Assembly (NCBI RefSeq): GCF_021738965.1
Contig: NZ_JAKKOQ010000004.1
Span: 62,001 to 126,000, forward strand
DNA from: Gordonia zhenghanii
GTDB lineage: Bacteria > Actinomycetota > Actinomycetes > Mycobacteriales > Mycobacteriaceae
Length of the DNA: 64,000 nt
Reading direction: 5' to 3'
Within the stretch, counting starts at the first letter, position 1, and each line of letters begins with the position of its first letter. Positions 14,856 through 26,702 of this stretch are shown piece after piece. The position numbers were made by a program, and so were the translations under genes. Under the pieces are notes generated by a model that worked only from the letters and a program-made list of their open reading frames with translations, was not told where the DNA came from and did not search any database.

Positions 14856-16511
14856 TCAGCCGATGAAAGTTGCGATATTGCTGGTCAGGTCGAGGAGCCA
14901 CTGGGGGAAGATACCGAGCAGCAGGGTCAGGCCGACGCTCACGGCGATCGGGATCGTAGTCAGCAAGCTGGGTGTCAACACGGTCGGCGCGTCGTCGGGC
15001 GGGTCGGCGAAGAACATCGCGACGATCACGCGGACGTAGAAGTAGGCGGCGACCGCACTGCACAGGACACCGACGATCACCAACGGCCACGACCCGGCCT
15101 CGCCCGCGGCCGAGAACACCGCGAACTTCGCGATGAAACCACCCGTCAACGGGATCCCGGCGAACGAAAGCAAGAGCAGCGACATCATCGCGCCGACCAG
15201 CGGATGCCGCCTGCCCAGGCCCGCCCAGGCTGACAGATTCGCCTCCTCACGGCCTGCCGAGTCGCGCACCACCGAGAGCAGGGCGAACGCGCCGAACGCC
15301 GACACCGCGTAGACGGCGACATAGAACAGCGTCGCCCCCAACGCGTCCGCGGTGATCGTGATGGCGCCGACGAGAGCGAAGCCCACATGACTCACCGAGG
15401 AGTACGCGAGCATGCGCTTCACGTCGCTCTGGGTCACCGCCATGACCGTCGCGATCACCATCGTCGCGATCGTCACCGTCCACAACGCCGGACGTGCGAC
15501 GTCCGCGAGGTCCGGGAACGCCACGTGCAGCACGCGTAGGAGCGCGCCGAACGCGGCGGCCTTCGTCGCCGACGCCATCAACGACGTCACCGGGGTCGGT
15601 GCGCCCTGGTAGACGTCGGGCACCCACGATCCGAACGGGACGGCTCCGACCTTGAACAACAGGCCGACGGCGATCAGACACAACGCGATGATCCCGAAGG
15701 TCCGCTCGTCGCCGGTCAACAGCGTGGCGCCGACATCGCGTAACGAGAGCGACCCGCTCGCGCCGTACGCGAAGGCGGTGCCGAACAAGAAGATCGCCGA
15801 TGCGAACGCCCCCAACAGGAAGTACTTGAGCGACGCCTCCTGCGACAGCAACCGGCGACGACGCGCCAACCCGCACAGCACATACAACGGCAGCGACAGC
15901 ACCTCGAGCGCGATGAACATCGTCAGGAGGTCGCCGCACGATCCGAACAGCATCATCCCGCCGACCGCGATCAACGTCAGCGGGTACACCTCGGTCGTCA
16001 GGAAACCCGCGCGCCCTGCGGCGAGTTCGTCACCCGAGCCGGGCACCGTCGCGCCCGACGGAGTGAAGGCGTCGGCAGGCAGATCGGCGTCGTGTCCGGC
16101 GGTGACCTCGTCGGGTCCTCCGCCGACAGCGATCCGTTCACCGGCGGCGGTGCGGACCTCGACGGACGCCCACACGCGATCGAGACGTCGCTCGCCCATG
16201 AATGCGACCGCGCCGAGAGCGACGAGCAGCACGACGCCCTGCACGAACAGTCCCGGACCGTCGACGAGGACGGCTCCGCTCATCAACGTGCGCGTCGCGG
16301 GGGAGTCGTCGGTGGCCGACGTCGCGACGAAGCCGAGTGCGATCATCGCCGCGACGAGACCCGCGCACGATAGTCCCAGTTGCACGCGGTAGCGGGCCGA
16401 CGATGAGACGAACGCCTCCACCAGGACGCTCACCACTGCGACGCCGAACACGATGAGCATCGGCGAGAGTCGGAAATAGTCGATACTCGGTGCATCGAGA
16501 GCGACGGTCAT
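14856..16511 (-). CDS. nuoN: NADH-quinone oxidoreductase subunit N
   Basis: 551 residues with about 14 membrane helices. It is one of the three antiporter-like proton-pumping subunits of complex I. The proton-channel Lys in transmembrane segments (EASLKYFLLGAF and ATKAAAFGALL) are present. A hydrophilic insertion of about 60 residues rich in Ala, Gly and Asp (around residues 125-185) lies between early helices. It is last in the 14-gene nuo operon and its ATG overlaps the nuoM stop by 4 bases. The 29-bp repeat array follows its stop. Confidence 0.95.
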   Translation of the reverse strand: MTVALDAPSIDYFRLSPMLIVFGVAVVSVLVEAFVSSSARYRVQLGLSCAGLVAAMIALGFVATSATDDSPATRTLMSGAVLVDGPGLFVQGVVLLVALGAVAFMGERRLDRVWASVEVRTAAGERIAVGGGPDEVTAGHDADLPADAFTPSGATVPGSGDELAAGRAGFLTTEVYPLTLIAVGGMMLFGSCGDLLTMFIALEVLSLPLYVLCGLARRRRLLSQEASLKYFLLGAFASAIFLFGTAFAYGASGSLSLRDVGATLLTGDERTFGIIALCLIAVGLLFKVGAVPFGSWVPDVYQGAPTPVTSLMASATKAAAFGALLRVLHVAFPDLADVARPALWTVTIATMVIATVMAVTQSDVKRMLAYSSVSHVGFALVGAITITADALGATLFYVAVYAVSAFGAFALLSVVRDSAGREEANLSAWAGLGRRHPLVGAMMSLLLLSFAGIPLTGGFIAKFAVFSAAGEAGSWPLVIVGVLCSAVAAYFYVRVIVAMFFADPPDDAPTVLTPSLLTTIPIAVSVGLTLLLGIFPQWLLDLTSNIATFIG

Positions 16512-18031
16512 CGGTCACCTCCATGGACGGACGAGATGCTCGCGTCGACGGTCGGATTCACGAAGTCGAGAATCAGTCGCGGATAGAAGCCGAGGACGAG
16601 CAGCGCAGCGATCAACGGCACGACGACAACCTTCTCCCGAATCCCGAGGTCGGTGATCGTCGAACTGGACTCCCGCACCGGACCGCCCATCATGCGTTGA
16701 TACGTCCACAGGATGTAGACCGCCGACAGCACGAGTGCGATGGCCGCGATGATCCCGGCGACGGGGTAGCGCACGAATGTGCCGATCAACACGAGGAACT
16801 CGCTGATGAACGGGCCGAGACCCGGGAGCGACAACGTCGCGAGACCGGCCACCAGGAACGTTCCGGCCAATACCGGCGCGATCTTCTGGACCCCGCCGTA
16901 GTCGGCGATCAACGAACTTTCTCGCCTGCTGACGAGGAATCCGGCGATCAGGAACAGCGCGGCTGTCGAGACGCCGTGGTTGACCATGTACAGCGCCGAG
17001 CCGCTCTGCCCTTGCGAGGTCAACGCGAAGACGCCGAGCACGATGAAACCGAAATGCGAGATCGACGTGTAGGCGATCAAGCGCATCACGTCGCGCTGAC
17101 CGATCGCCATCACCGCGCCGTACACGATGCTGATCACCGCCAGCGTGCACAACAGTGGCGCGAAGGTGGCCGACGCGTCGGGGAACAGGCCGACGCAGAA
17201 TCGCAGCATCGCGAACGTGCCGACCTTGTCCATCACCGCCATCATCATCACGGCCGCCGCAGGAGTCGTCGAGACAGCGGCGTTCGGCAGCCACGTGTGC
17301 AGCGGCCACAACGGAGCCTTCACCGCGAACGCGAACACGAATCCCGCGAACAACAGGTTCTGCGTCGTCGACGACATGTCCAGCGAGCCGTCGCGCACGC
17401 CCTGCGAGATGGACACGAAGTCGAAGTCGCCCGCGACGACGAACAGCCCGATGACCGCGGCGAGCATCACCAGGCCGCCGAGCAGGTTGTAGAGCAGGAA
17501 CGTGACCGCCGCGCGCGACCGCTCGGGGCGCACGCCCGGACCGTCGGACCCGAAACCGCCGATCAGGAAGTACATCGGGACGAGCATCGCCTCGAAGAAG
17601 ATGTAGAACAGCAAGACGTCGGTGGCGACGAAGCTCATCAACACCATCGCCTCGACGGCGAGGAGTAGCGCGACGTAGATGTGGACGGACTTCGCGCGAC
17701 GCCCGCTGCCCGGCGAGTCGGCGTCCCGCCATCCCGCGAGCAGCAGCAGGGGAGTCAACGCAGCCGTCAACAGGATCAACGCGAGCCCCAGACCGTCGAG
17801 GCCGAGCGAGTAGCGCGCGCCGAACTCCGGAATCCAACTCAGGTCCTCGGTCAATTGGAAGCGCCCGCCACCCGAATCGAAGCGGAACGCCAGGATCACC
17901 GCCCAGACGAGCACGATCAACGACGCTCCGACGCCCGTCGTCTTGGCCCGCGCCGCACGCTCGGCGGGCAGCAGCATCACGACCACGGACGCGACGGCGG
18001 GCAGCAGCCACAACACAGTGAGCCAGGGCAT
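16508..18031 (-). CDS. nuoM: NADH-quinone oxidoreductase subunit M
   Basis: 507 residues from the ATG at 18031 (the frame stays open upstream but the protein begins MPWLTVLWLLPAV as in the family). It is an antiporter-like membrane subunit of complex I. Family marks include SLGLDGLGLALILLTAALTP, FYIFFEAMLVPMYFLIG (the conserved Glu on helix 5) and LWPLHTWLPNAA. It overlaps nuoN by 4 bases and sits 2 bases after the nuoL stop. Confidence 0.95.
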   Translation of the reverse strand: MPWLTVLWLLPAVASVVVMLLPAERAARAKTTGVGASLIVLVWAVILAFRFDSGGGRFQLTEDLSWIPEFGARYSLGLDGLGLALILLTAALTPLLLLAGWRDADSPGSGRRAKSVHIYVALLLAVEAMVLMSFVATDVLLFYIFFEAMLVPMYFLIGGFGSDGPGVRPERSRAAVTFLLYNLLGGLVMLAAVIGLFVVAGDFDFVSISQGVRDGSLDMSSTTQNLLFAGFVFAFAVKAPLWPLHTWLPNAAVSTTPAAAVMMMAVMDKVGTFAMLRFCVGLFPDASATFAPLLCTLAVISIVYGAVMAIGQRDVMRLIAYTSISHFGFIVLGVFALTSQGQSGSALYMVNHGVSTAALFLIAGFLVSRRESSLIADYGGVQKIAPVLAGTFLVAGLATLSLPGLGPFISEFLVLIGTFVRYPVAGIIAAIALVLSAVYILWTYQRMMGGPVRESSSTITDLGIREKVVVVPLIAALLVLGFYPRLILDFVNPTVDASISSVHGGDR

Positions 18032-18033
18032 CG

Positions 18034-19935
18034 TCACAGTACGTTCACCACCAGAGTCAGGGCGGCGATCACCACGGTGCCCGCCAGGATCGACAGTGCG
18101 TACGACCGCACGAACCCGTTCTGCGCGCGCCGAGTAACTTCCGACGCTCCGGTCACCGCGGAGCCCACGCCGGACGGCACCGCACCGAGGCCACGGTCTT
18201 CGACGGCGACGAGTGCGGCGGTCGCGGCGGCGCCCGGGCCGGCGAACACTCTCTCGTTGAACGCGTCGCCGTAGAGGTCGGCGCGTGCGGCGAGCGTAAG
18301 CGCCGAGACATCGTCCGGGGCCGTCGCCGGGATCGGGGTGCGCCCGTACTGGAACCAGGCGACCGCCGCACCCGCGACGACGCACACCAGCACGATCACC
18401 GTGACGACCCACACCGGGATCCCCGCATGATGCTCGGGCGCGTCACCGACGACCGGCGCGAGCCAGTCCTGCAGCGTCCCACCGATCGCCAGAAGTCCGC
18501 CCGCGCCCACCGAGCCGATGGCCAACGCGATCATCGGAGCCGTCATCGACGCACCGGACTCGTGCGGGTGAGCCTCGTCCCGCCACCGACGGGGTCCGAA
18601 GAACGTCATGACCATCACGCGCGTCATGTAGAAGGCCGTGACCGCCGCACCGATGATCGTCGCAGCGCCGAGTGCGACGCCGCGCGTGCCGCCTGCGGCG
18701 AGGGCGGCCTCGATGATCCCGTCCTTGGAGAAGAAGCCCGAGAACGGCGGGATCCCGATGATCGCCAGATAGCCGAGACCGAACGTGGCGAACGTGATCG
18801 GCATGACCCGCCACAGTCCGCCGTACCGCCGCATGTCCGTCTCGTCGTCCATCGAGTGCATGATCGAGCCCGCGCCCAGGAACAGACCGGCCTTGAAGAA
18901 GCCGTGCGTCAGCAGGTGCATGATCGCGAACGCGTAGCCCGCCGGACCGAGACCGGCAGCCAACACCATGTAACCGATCTGGCTCATCGTCGACGCGGCG
19001 AGCGCCTTCTTGATGTCGTCCTTGGCGCAGCCGACGATCGCCCCGAACAGCAGCGTCACCGCGCCGACCACCACGACGCCGGTCTGCGCGTTCGGTGCGA
19101 GATCGAAGATCGGCCCCGAGCGCGTGATCAGATAGACGCCAGCGGTGACCATCGTCGCCGCGTGGATCAGTGCCGACACCGGTGTCGGACCCTCCATCGC
19201 GTCGCCGAGCCACGCCTGCAACGGCACCTGCGCCGACTTTCCGCACGCCGCCAACAGCAGCATGAACCCGATGCCCGTCAGCGTCGCCTCGCTCGCCGAC
19301 GACGCCTGCGCGAACACGTCGTCGAAATTCACCGAGCCGAACGTCGAGAACATCAGCATCATGGCGATCGCCAGACCCATGTCGCCGACCCGGTTCATCA
19401 CGAAGGCCTTCTTGGCTGCCGTGGCGGCGGCCGGCTTGTGCTGCCAGAAGCCGATCAACAGGTACGACGCGACGCCGACACCCTCCCAGCCCAGATACAG
19501 CCCGAGATAGTTGTTCGACAAGACCAGGATCAGCATCGCCGCGACGAACAGATTCAGATAGGCGAAGAATCGATAGCGGTCCGGATCGTCCCGCATGTAG
19601 CCGATCGAATAGACGTGGATGAGCGATCCGACGACCGTGATCAACAAGACGAAGCACATCGACAACTGGTCCAAGCGCATCCCGAAGTCGACCTGGAGGT
19701 CGCCGACCGGGACCCACGAGTAGAGGTCGCTCGACGCAGCCTTGTCGGCGGCGTCACGGCCCGTCATCGCGATCCACATGACGATCGCGAGGACCGCCGA
19801 CGTCGACGAGAGCGCTGTGGTCGCCAGATGCGCCCACGCCTGCGTCCGACGACCGACGATCAGCACCAGCGCCGCGCCGAACGCGGGCAGCGCGGGGATC
19901 AGCCAGAGCAGATGTCCGGTCAGTGCTTGATCCAT
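18034..19935 (-). CDS. nuoL: NADH-quinone oxidoreductase subunit L
   Basis: 633 residues, the largest membrane subunit of complex I, with the long lateral helix at its C-terminus. Family marks are [40 protein letters not shown] and [12 protein letters not shown]. It pumps protons at the distal end of the membrane arm. Gene order is nuoK, 4-bp gap, nuoL, 2-bp gap, nuoM. Confidence 0.96.
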   Translation of the reverse strand: MDQALTGHLLWLIPALPAFGAALVLIVGRRTQAWAHLATTALSSTSAVLAIVMWIAMTGRDAADKAASSDLYSWVPVGDLQVDFGMRLDQLSMCFVLLITVVGSLIHVYSIGYMRDDPDRYRFFAYLNLFVAAMLILVLSNNYLGLYLGWEGVGVASYLLIGFWQHKPAAATAAKKAFVMNRVGDMGLAIAMMLMFSTFGSVNFDDVFAQASSASEATLTGIGFMLLLAACGKSAQVPLQAWLGDAMEGPTPVSALIHAATMVTAGVYLITRSGPIFDLAPNAQTGVVVVGAVTLLFGAIVGCAKDDIKKALAASTMSQIGYMVLAAGLGPAGYAFAIMHLLTHGFFKAGLFLGAGSIMHSMDDETDMRRYGGLWRVMPITFATFGLGYLAIIGIPPFSGFFSKDGIIEAALAAGGTRGVALGAATIIGAAVTAFYMTRVMVMTFFGPRRWRDEAHPHESGASMTAPMIALAIGSVGAGGLLAIGGTLQDWLAPVVGDAPEHHAGIPVWVVTVIVLVCVVAGAAVAWFQYGRTPIPATAPDDVSALTLAARADLYGDAFNERVFAGPGAAATAALVAVEDRGLGAVPSGVGSAVTGASEVTRRAQNGFVRSYALSILAGTVVIAALTLVVNVL

Positions 19936-19939
19936 GCCG

Positions 19940-20239
19940 TCACCGCCTCAACAGGTCGGCGTCGTCCACCGAAGCGGACCGACGAGTACGGAAGATGGTC
20001 ATGATGATCGCCAGACCGATCACCACTTCGGCTGCGGCCACCACCATGGTGAAGAAGGCAATGACCTGACCGTCGAAGCTGCCGTGCATGCGAGCGAACG
20101 TCACGAACGCCAGATTGGCTGCGTTCAACATGAGCTCCACACACATGAAGACGACGATCGCGTTGCGGCGCAACAAGACTCCCGCTGCGCCGATCGCGAA
20201 GACGATGGCCGCGAGGTACAGGTAGGCCGCGGGGCTCAT
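19940..20239 (-). CDS. nuoK: NADH-quinone oxidoreductase subunit K
   Basis: 99 residues with three membrane helices, normal for the family. Conserved glutamates appear in [15 protein letters not shown] and in [13 protein letters not shown], the buried Glu pair of the proton path. Its start overlaps the nuoJ stop by 4 bases. Confidence 0.95.
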   Translation of the reverse strand: MSPAAYLYLAAIVFAIGAAGVLLRRNAIVVFMCVELMLNAANLAFVTFARMHGSFDGQVIAFFTMVVAAAEVVIGLAIIMTIFRTRRSASVDDADLLRR

Positions 20240-21069
20240 CGGGGCGGCTCCTCGGCGCGGGGCTCAGGTCTCGTCGTCGCTCGACCAGCGGTGGGGGCAG
20301 CGGTGATGGCATTGCCCGACGGGCCGACGACGCGAGGAGTGAGACGCTGGTTGACCGATAGACGCGACGGGCTGCCGTCGGGCAGACGACCGGGGATGTC
20401 GACGGCGTTGTGGCGGGCGTACACGCCAGGCGCGGGGAGCGGCGTGACCTGACCGCCTCGTTTGAACCGCTCGACGGACAGTTCACGCTGGCCTTGAACC
20501 GGCCCCGTTCGCTGGCGGTGGGCGAGCACCATCGCGCCGAGCGTCGCCGTGATCAAGAGCGCGCCGGTCAACTCGAACGCCCACAGGTAGCGGACGAAGA
20601 TGATCTCGGCGAGTGCTCGGATGTTCTCATTGCCGCCACCGGGCGCCGTGCCGTGACTCAAATCGGGAGCCCCGACGAACGGCGCGATACTCGCCGACCC
20701 GATAGCCGCCACCAGCAGCACACCGAACCCCAGCGACAGTCCGATCGCGACGATGCGCTGTCCGCGAACGGCTTCGACGAGCGAATCGGACGAGTCGACG
20801 CCGATCAGCATCAAAACGAACAGGAACAGCATCATCACTGCGCCCGTGTACACAACAACCTGGACCACGCCAAGGAACAATGCTCCCTGCATCACGTAGA
20901 AGACGGCGAAGATGATCATCGTCATCGCCAGAAACACCGCCGAGTACACGGCTTTCGGGCTCAGGACGACGCCGAGCGCACCGATCACCACGATGACGCC
21001 CAGAATCCAGAAAGTGACTGCCTCAGTGCCAGAGGTCGACGCGAGTCCCGCGGCGAGCGTCGTCGTCAT
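20236..21069 (-). CDS. nuoJ: NADH-quinone oxidoreductase subunit J
   Basis: 277 residues. The first 165 are the five-helix NuoJ core ([38 protein letters not shown]). The remaining 110 are a hydrophilic tail, rich in Arg, Pro and Thr, longer than in E. coli (184 residues in total there) but common in mycobacterial NuoJ. It overlaps nuoI and nuoK by 4 bases each. Confidence 0.94.
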   Translation of the reverse strand: MTTTLAAGLASTSGTEAVTFWILGVIVVIGALGVVLSPKAVYSAVFLAMTMIIFAVFYVMQGALFLGVVQVVVYTGAVMMLFLFVLMLIGVDSSDSLVEAVRGQRIVAIGLSLGFGVLLVAAIGSASIAPFVGAPDLSHGTAPGGGNENIRALAEIIFVRYLWAFELTGALLITATLGAMVLAHRQRTGPVQGQRELSVERFKRGGQVTPLPAPGVYARHNAVDIPGRLPDGSPSRLSVNQRLTPRVVGPSGNAITAAPTAGRATTRPEPRAEEPPR

Positions 21070-21575
21070 ATCTCACCGCGGTAGTAGTTCTCGGGACGCG
21101 ACCCCTCGGCCATCGGATGCGGGGGCTCGGTCATCGACTCGGTGAGCGGAGCGAGCAGGCGGTCCTTCTCGTAGATCATGTCGTCGCGGTCGGTGCCGAC
21201 CATCTCGTAGTCGCCGGTCATCGTGAGGGCCCGCGTCGGGCACGCCTCGATGCACAGACCGCAGCCGATACAGCGCAGATAGTTGATCTGGTACACCCGC
21301 CCGTACCGTTCGCCCGGCGAGTACCGCTCCTCTTCGGTGTTGTCCGCGCCTTCGACGAAGATCGCGTCGGCCGGGCACGCCCACGCACACAGTTCGCACC
21401 CGATGCACTTCTCCAACCCGTCGTCGTACCGGTTGAGTTGGTGCCGCCCGTGGTAGCGGGGCGGTGCGGGCTTGCGTTCCTCCGGGTACTGCTCGGTGGT
21501 CGGCTTGCGGAACATCGACGCGAACGTCGTGCCGAAACCGGCGACTGGCTTCAGGTTGTCCGGGATCTCGGGCAT
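21066..21575 (-). CDS. nuoI: NADH-quinone oxidoreductase subunit I (two 4Fe-4S clusters)
   Basis: 169 residues from the ATG at 21575. Two ferredoxin motifs, [12 protein letters not shown] and [12 protein letters not shown], bind clusters N6a and N6b that pass electrons towards NuoB. It overlaps the nuoH TGA by one base (TGATG). A much longer frame upstream is only the antisense-free read-through of nuoH in another frame and was not used. Confidence 0.96.
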   Translation of the reverse strand: MPEIPDNLKPVAGFGTTFASMFRKPTTEQYPEERKPAPPRYHGRHQLNRYDDGLEKCIGCELCAWACPADAIFVEGADNTEEERYSPGERYGRVYQINYLRCIGCGLCIEACPTRALTMTGDYEMVGTDRDDMIYEKDRLLAPLTESMTEPPHPMAEGSRPENYYRGEI

Positions 21576-23005
21576 CACGGGGCTCCCTTCTGATCGACCG
21601 CGATCTTCTTGTCTAGAGCACCCTCCGGCAGCGTCTGGCCGGGTAGGGGTGGAACGGGGAAGCTGCCTGCCATCGGGTCGAAGGTCTCGACTCCGCTCGA
21701 CCGGCGGGAGGGGTCGCTCGACGGGCGGGAGGTCTCGACTCCGCTCGACCGGCGTGGGGAGTCGCTCGACGGGCGAGGGGTCTCGACTCCGCTCGACCAG
21801 CGGGAGGAGGAGCTCGACCGGCGGGCGGGGTCGCTCGACGGGCGGGAGGGGTCGCTCGACCGGCTGATGGAGGCGATCGCGTAGATCAGCAGAGCGGTGA
21901 CGCAGATCCCGGCGGCGGCGAGGATCAGTGAGGTCACGAGGTCGGACTGGCCGCGCGTGGCCTGGTCGATGACGCCGACCACCAGGACCCAGCCGAGGGC
22001 GACCGGGATCAGCACCTTCCACCCGAGGTTCATGAACTGGTCGTAACGCAGACGCGGCAGGGCCGTCCGCAGCCAGAAGAACATGAACAGGAAGCACCAC
22101 ATCTTGGCGGTGAACCACAGCAGCGGCCACCAACCGGAGTTCGCGCCGTCCCATACGCTGATGGGCCATGGGGCCTGCCACCCGCCGAGGAACAGGGTGG
22201 TGGCCAGCGCCGACACCGTCGCCATGTTGACGTATTCGGCGAGCATGAACATCGCGAACTTGAGCGACGAGTACTCGGTGTGGAAGCCGCCGACGAGTTC
22301 GCCTTCGGCCTCGGGGAGATCGAACGGCGCGCGGTTGGTCTCGCCGACCATCGAGATCAGGTAGATCACGAACGCCGGGAGCACGAGAAGGATGTACCAG
22401 TGATGCTGTTGTCCGCCGACGATCTCCGACGTCGACATCGTCGCCGAGATCAGGAACACCGAGGCGAACGAGAGGCCCATCGCGATCTCGTACGAGATCA
22501 CCTGGGCCGTCGAGCGCAGACCGCCGAGCAGCGGATACGTCGAGCTGGACGCCCAGCCGGCGAGGATGATCCCGTAGACGCCGATCGACGTGATCGCCAG
22601 GACGTAGAGCACGCCGACAGGTAGATCGGTCAGCTGCAACGGGGTGCGGTGCCCGAACACCGACACCTCCGGTCCCATCGGGATGACGGCGAACGCGGTG
22701 AACGCGGGGATCACGGCGATGACGGGGGCCAGAAGATAGATCACCTTGTCCACGCCCGCCGGCGTGATGCCCTCCTTCAACGCGAGCTTCACGCCGTCGG
22801 CCAGCGACTGCAGGAGACCGCCCGGACCCACCCGGTTCGGTCCGAGACGCCGCTGCATGCGCGCCATGATCTTGCGTTCGATGAGGATCCCGGCGAGGAC
22901 GGTGACGACGAGGAAGGCGAACACGCCGATCGCCTTCGCGAGCATCAGCCACCACGGGTCGTAACCGAAGTCGGCGAGCGTTGGGTAGTCGGTGGCTGTT
23001 GTCAT
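21575..23005 (-). CDS. nuoH: NADH-quinone oxidoreductase subunit H with repeat-expanded tail
   Basis: 476 residues. The first 380 are the standard eight-helix NuoH that helps form the quinone site: [38 protein letters not shown] and the helix with [16 protein letters not shown]. The end ([13 protein letters not shown]...) also looks normal for mycobacteria. Between them are about 60 extra residues rich in Ser, Arg and Pro, with a 16-residue period (RSSGVETxRPSSDxxR). They are encoded by three 48-bp-spaced copies of the dispersed 20-mer GGTCTCGACTCCGCTCGACC plus half-copies. The tail should face the cytoplasm and be disordered. Confidence 0.95.
   Translation of the reverse strand: MTTATDYPTLADFGYDPWWLMLAKAIGVFAFLVVTVLAGILIERKIMARMQRRLGPNRVGPGGLLQSLADGVKLALKEGITPAGVDKVIYLLAPVIAVIPAFTAFAVIPMGPEVSVFGHRTPLQLTDLPVGVLYVLAITSIGVYGIILAGWASSSTYPLLGGLRSTAQVISYEIAMGLSFASVFLISATMSTSEIVGGQQHHWYILLVLPAFVIYLISMVGETNRAPFDLPEAEGELVGGFHTEYSSLKFAMFMLAEYVNMATVSALATTLFLGGWQAPWPISVWDGANSGWWPLLWFTAKMWCFLFMFFWLRTALPRLRYDQFMNLGWKVLIPVALGWVLVVGVIDQATRGQSDLVTSLILAAAGICVTALLIYAIASISRSSDPSRPSSDPARRSSSSSRWSSGVETPRPSSDSPRRSSGVETSRPSSDPSRRSSGVETFDPMAGSFPVPPLPGQTLPEGALDKKIAVDQKGAP
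21683..21866. repeat. Dispersed repeat expanded in frame inside nuoH
   Basis: GGTCTCGACTCCGCTCGACC occurs at 21683, 21731 and 21779, spaced exactly 48 bases (16 codons). Between and after them lie degenerate GGGGTCGCTCGACGGGCG-type half units. The 48-bp period keeps the frame open, and the block encodes the Ser/Arg/Pro tail of NuoH. The same 20-mer is otherwise intergenic in this window. Confidence 0.92.
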
Positions 23006-25365
23006 GAAGCCCCCTCGACGTCGACGGCGTCGCCTGCGCAGGCCCGCAGGGTCGGATACAGGCGGGAGCCCGGTGAGTTCATCGGCAGCCAGACGACTCC
23101 GTCGGGCATCTCGGTGATCTCGAGGGGCAGAGTGATGGAGCCGTGTTCGGTCGAGACCGTCAGCGGCTGTCCGTCGGTGAGACCGAATCGGTCGGCAGTG
23201 ACTTGCGCGAGTCGTGCGACCGGCTCTCGCGCCGTTCCGGCCAAGTGCGGTTCGCCGTCCTGCATCCGGCCGAGATCGAGGAGCATCCGCCACGAGGCCA
23301 CGACCACTCGCCGAGTGTCGGACTCGCTCGCAGTCGAGGGCGGGACCGGCTCGGTGACGTGGCGCGGACCGGACCAGGCGCCGATCCGGGCGAACTCGTC
23401 GTGGATCGACTCGGCGTCGTCACAGTTCAGGTTCACTCCCATCTCCGCCGAGAGTGCGTGCAGCACACGGTGATCCGACAGGGAGACGCTTCCTGACTCG
23501 ACCGGCAGCGCGGTGGCGAACGGTCGCGGACGCCCCTCCCAGTCGACGAACGTCCCCGACTTCTCGGGTGCTGCCGCCACCGGTAGGACGACGTCGGCGA
23601 GGGCAGTCGTCGCCGACTCGCGCTGCTCCAGACTCACCACGAACGATGCCGCGCGGATCGCATCGGCGGCTGCGGCTGGATCGGGAAGGTCGTCGAGTTC
23701 CACGCCGCCGACGACGACGGTATCGAGGTCGCCTGCGATGAGAGCGTCCAGGATCTTCGACGTGGACCGCCCGGGCTCCTCGGGGATCTCGACGCCCCAG
23801 ACGCCTGCGATCTCGTCGCGGGCCTGCGCCGACGACACGGGTCGTCCGGCGGGGAGCAGGTTGGGCGCCGCGCCGACGTCGAGCGCTCCTCGCTCACCTG
23901 CGCGGCGGGGGATCCAGGCCAGCTTTGCGCCCGACTCGGCGGCGGCGGTCAGAGCGCCCGGGCTGCCCGCGAGGCGTTCCCCGACGATCAGGATCGCGCC
24001 TGGCTCGGCGAGAGCTTCGGTGACCGCGGCCCCGCGCAGCACGCGGGCCTCATCACCCGGAACGCAGTCGATCAGCGTCGCCGACATCTTCTGCGCGCCG
24101 CCGCTGAGCCACGGTGCGACCGTGTGAATCCGCTGTCCGCGGGTCCGTGCGGCTTTGCGCAGGCGCAGGAAGACGATCGGCGACTCCTCTTCGGGCTCGA
24201 ACCCGGCGAGTACGACGACCGGGGCGGCTTCGAGGTCGGCGTAGGTGACGCCGACACCGGTGCCCGCGACATGCGCGGCCAGAAAATCGGTCTCCTCATC
24301 GGACTGCAGGCGCGCGCGGAAGTCGACGTCGGAGGTCCCGAGCGCGGCGCGGGCGAATTTGCCGTAGGCGTACGCGTCTTCGACGGTGGCGCGACCACCG
24401 ACGAGGACACCGGCGCGAGTGTCGGCGAGACGCCTCGCGGCGACGGTCAGTGCGTGCGGCCACGACGCCGGAGCAAGAACGCCGTCGTCGCCGCGCACCA
24501 TCGGAGTCGAGATCCGGTCGGGCTCGTCGACGTACGCGTGCGCCCACCGACCCTTGTCGCAGTTCCACTCCTCGTTCACGTCGGGGTCGTCGCCTGCCAA
24601 GCGGCGCAACACCTTTCCGCGTCGATGGTCGGTGCGTTGCGCACATCCGGATGCGCAGTGCTCACAGACGCTCGGCGACGACGTCAGATCGAACGGGCGG
24701 GACCGGAACCGGTAGGCGGCGCCGGTCAGCGCGCCGACCGGGCAGATCTGCACGGTGTTCCCGGAGAAGTACGACGTGAACGGGTCATCGGCGTACGCCG
24801 AGACCTGTTGCAGCGCACCGCGATCGGCGAGCTCGATCAGCGGGTCGCCCGCGATCTGTTCGGAGAATCGGGTGCAGCGTGCGCACAGAACGCACCGCTC
24901 GCGATCGAGGAGGACTTCGGAGGACAGAGCCACCGGCTTCGTGTAGGTCCGTTTGGTTCCACCGAACCGCGAGACGGGACGTCCCGCCGACATCGCCTGG
25001 TTCTGCAGGGGGCACTCGCCGCCCTTGTCACAGGTCGGGCAGTCGAGAGGATGGTTGATGAGCAGCAGTTCCATCACACCGCGCTGCGCCGATGCGGCCT
25101 CGAGCGAGGAATGCTGGGTGCGGACCACCATGTCGGGACTGACCACAGTGGTGCACGACGCCATCGGCTTGCGCATGCCCTCGATCTCGACGAGGCACTG
25201 GCGGCAGGCCCCGACGGGATCCAGAAGCGGGTGGTCGCAGAACCGGGGGATGTCGACCCCGATCATCTCGGCGGCACGGATCACCAACGTGCCCTTGGGA
25301 ACCGAGACCTCGACGTCGTCGATCACGAGGGTCACCAGATCGCTGTCGGGAACACTGTCGGTCAT
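23002..25365 (-). CDS. nuoG: NADH-quinone oxidoreductase subunit G
   Basis: 787 residues from the ATG at 25365. The N-terminal third binds Fe-S clusters: the 2Fe-2S set [15 protein letters not shown], the His-containing N5 motif [15 protein letters not shown]4 ([12 protein letters not shown]) and the extra CEHCASGC cluster motif (N7 type). The rest is a molybdopterin-oxidoreductase-like fold that has lost its cofactor. It overlaps nuoF and nuoH by 4 bases. Confidence 0.95.
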   Translation of the reverse strand: MTDSVPDSDLVTLVIDDVEVSVPKGTLVIRAAEMIGVDIPRFCDHPLLDPVGACRQCLVEIEGMRKPMASCTTVVSPDMVVRTQHSSLEAASAQRGVMELLLINHPLDCPTCDKGGECPLQNQAMSAGRPVSRFGGTKRTYTKPVALSSEVLLDRERCVLCARCTRFSEQIAGDPLIELADRGALQQVSAYADDPFTSYFSGNTVQICPVGALTGAAYRFRSRPFDLTSSPSVCEHCASGCAQRTDHRRGKVLRRLAGDDPDVNEEWNCDKGRWAHAYVDEPDRISTPMVRGDDGVLAPASWPHALTVAARRLADTRAGVLVGGRATVEDAYAYGKFARAALGTSDVDFRARLQSDEETDFLAAHVAGTGVGVTYADLEAAPVVVLAGFEPEEESPIVFLRLRKAARTRGQRIHTVAPWLSGGAQKMSATLIDCVPGDEARVLRGAAVTEALAEPGAILIVGERLAGSPGALTAAAESGAKLAWIPRRAGERGALDVGAAPNLLPAGRPVSSAQARDEIAGVWGVEIPEEPGRSTSKILDALIAGDLDTVVVGGVELDDLPDPAAAADAIRAASFVVSLEQRESATTALADVVLPVAAAPEKSGTFVDWEGRPRPFATALPVESGSVSLSDHRVLHALSAEMGVNLNCDDAESIHDEFARIGAWSGPRHVTEPVPPSTASESDTRRVVVASWRMLLDLGRMQDGEPHLAGTAREPVARLAQVTADRFGLTDGQPLTVSTEHGSITLPLEITEMPDGVVWLPMNSPGSRLYPTLRACAGDAVDVEGAS

Positions 25366-26702
25366 GCCGAGCCTCCGTTCGCGAACACCGTCGACAATGC
25401 GGGGTCGAACGGGCAGCCGCCGGTCAGGTGGGCGTCGTACTCGTCGCGGAAGTACTGCAGAGAGGACGTGATGGGACTGCCCGCGCCGTCGCCGAGCGCG
25501 CAGAAACTCTTGCCGACGACGTTGCCGGTGGTCTCGGCGAGGAGATCGATGTCGGCTTGGGTCCCCGTCCCGTCCTCGATGCGCTGCAGGATCTGCACGA
25601 GCCAGTACGTTCCTTCGCGGCACGGCGTGCACTTGCCGCACGACTCGTGCTTGTAGAACTCGGTCCAGCGCAGCACCGCGCGCACCACGCACGTGGTCTC
25701 GTCGAACAGCTGGATCGCCTTGGTGCCGAGCATCGACCCGGCTTCGGCGACTCCCTCGTAGTCGAGTGGGACGTCGAGGTGCTCGGCAGTGAACATCGGC
25801 GTCGACGATCCGCCCGGCGTCCAGAACTTGAGCTCGTGTCCCGCGCGCATCCCGCCCGCTCGCTCCAGGAGTTCGCGGAGCGTGATGCCAAGGGGCGCTT
25901 CGTACTGGCCGGGTCGGGTCACGTGACCGGACAGCGAGTACAGGGTGAAGCCGGGCGACTTCTCGGTGCCCATCTCGCGGAACCAGTCGACGCCGTTGCG
26001 CAGGATCGCGGGGACGCTCGCAATGGACTCGACGTTGTTGACGACGGTCGGGCTCGCGTAGAGGCCTTCGCTCGCCGGGAACGGCGGCCGCAGACGCGGT
26101 TGGCCGCGCCGTCCTTCGAGGGAGTCGAGCAGGGCGGTCTCCTCGCCGCAGATGTAGGCGCCTGCCCCCGCGTGGACGACGAGGTCCAGGTCGAAGCCCG
26201 ATCCGAAGATGTTCTTCCCGAGCACCCCGATCTCGTACGCCTCGGCGACAGCGTCCCGCAGCCGGCGGATGACGGATGCGACCTCGCCTCGCACATAGAT
26301 GAACGCGTGTCGGGCACGGATCGCGTACGCCGCGATGATCACGCCTTCGACGAGCATGTGCGGCGTCGCCAACATGAGCGGCATGTCCTTGCAGGTGCCG
26401 GGCTCGGACTCGTCCGCGTTGACCACCAGATAGTGCGGTTTAGGCCGTTCTTCGCGCTGCGGGATGAACGACCACTTGGTGCCGACGGGGAAGCCTGCAC
26501 CGCCGCGACCGCGAAGACCCGAGGCCTTGACCATGTCGATGACGTCGTCCGGAGCCATCTGCAGGGCCACCTTGAGTCCCTGGTACCCGTTGCGGTGCAC
26601 ATAGTTTCGCAGCAACCACGGTTCGTCGTCGGACCAGTGGCGCGAGAGGACGGGCGCCTCGGCGGGCTCGGCGCCCGGCGTGGGGAGGTCGATGGCGATC
26701 AT
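25362..26702 (-). CDS. nuoF: NADH-quinone oxidoreductase subunit F (NADH/FMN site)
   Basis: 446 residues. It binds NADH and FMN and the N3 cluster. [13 protein letters not shown] is the FMN/NADH glycine motif, [19 protein letters not shown] contacts the nucleotide, and [11 protein letters not shown] with a later Cys gives the 4Fe-4S ligands. Start and stop overlap the neighbours by 4 bases. Confidence 0.96.
   Translation of the reverse strand: MIAIDLPTPGAEPAEAPVLSRHWSDDEPWLLRNYVHRNGYQGLKVALQMAPDDVIDMVKASGLRGRGGAGFPVGTKWSFIPQREERPKPHYLVVNADESEPGTCKDMPLMLATPHMLVEGVIIAAYAIRARHAFIYVRGEVASVIRRLRDAVAEAYEIGVLGKNIFGSGFDLDLVVHAGAGAYICGEETALLDSLEGRRGQPRLRPPFPASEGLYASPTVVNNVESIASVPAILRNGVDWFREMGTEKSPGFTLYSLSGHVTRPGQYEAPLGITLRELLERAGGMRAGHELKFWTPGGSSTPMFTAEHLDVPLDYEGVAEAGSMLGTKAIQLFDETTCVVRAVLRWTEFYKHESCGKCTPCREGTYWLVQILQRIEDGTGTQADIDLLAETTGNVVGKSFCALGDGAGSPITSSLQYFRDEYDAHLTGGCPFDPALSTVFANGGSA

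Noticed and set aside
24124..25656. Long plus-strand frames opposite nuoG and nuoF
   Set aside because: nuoF and nuoG have all expected Fe-S and FMN motifs; the opposing frames have none.
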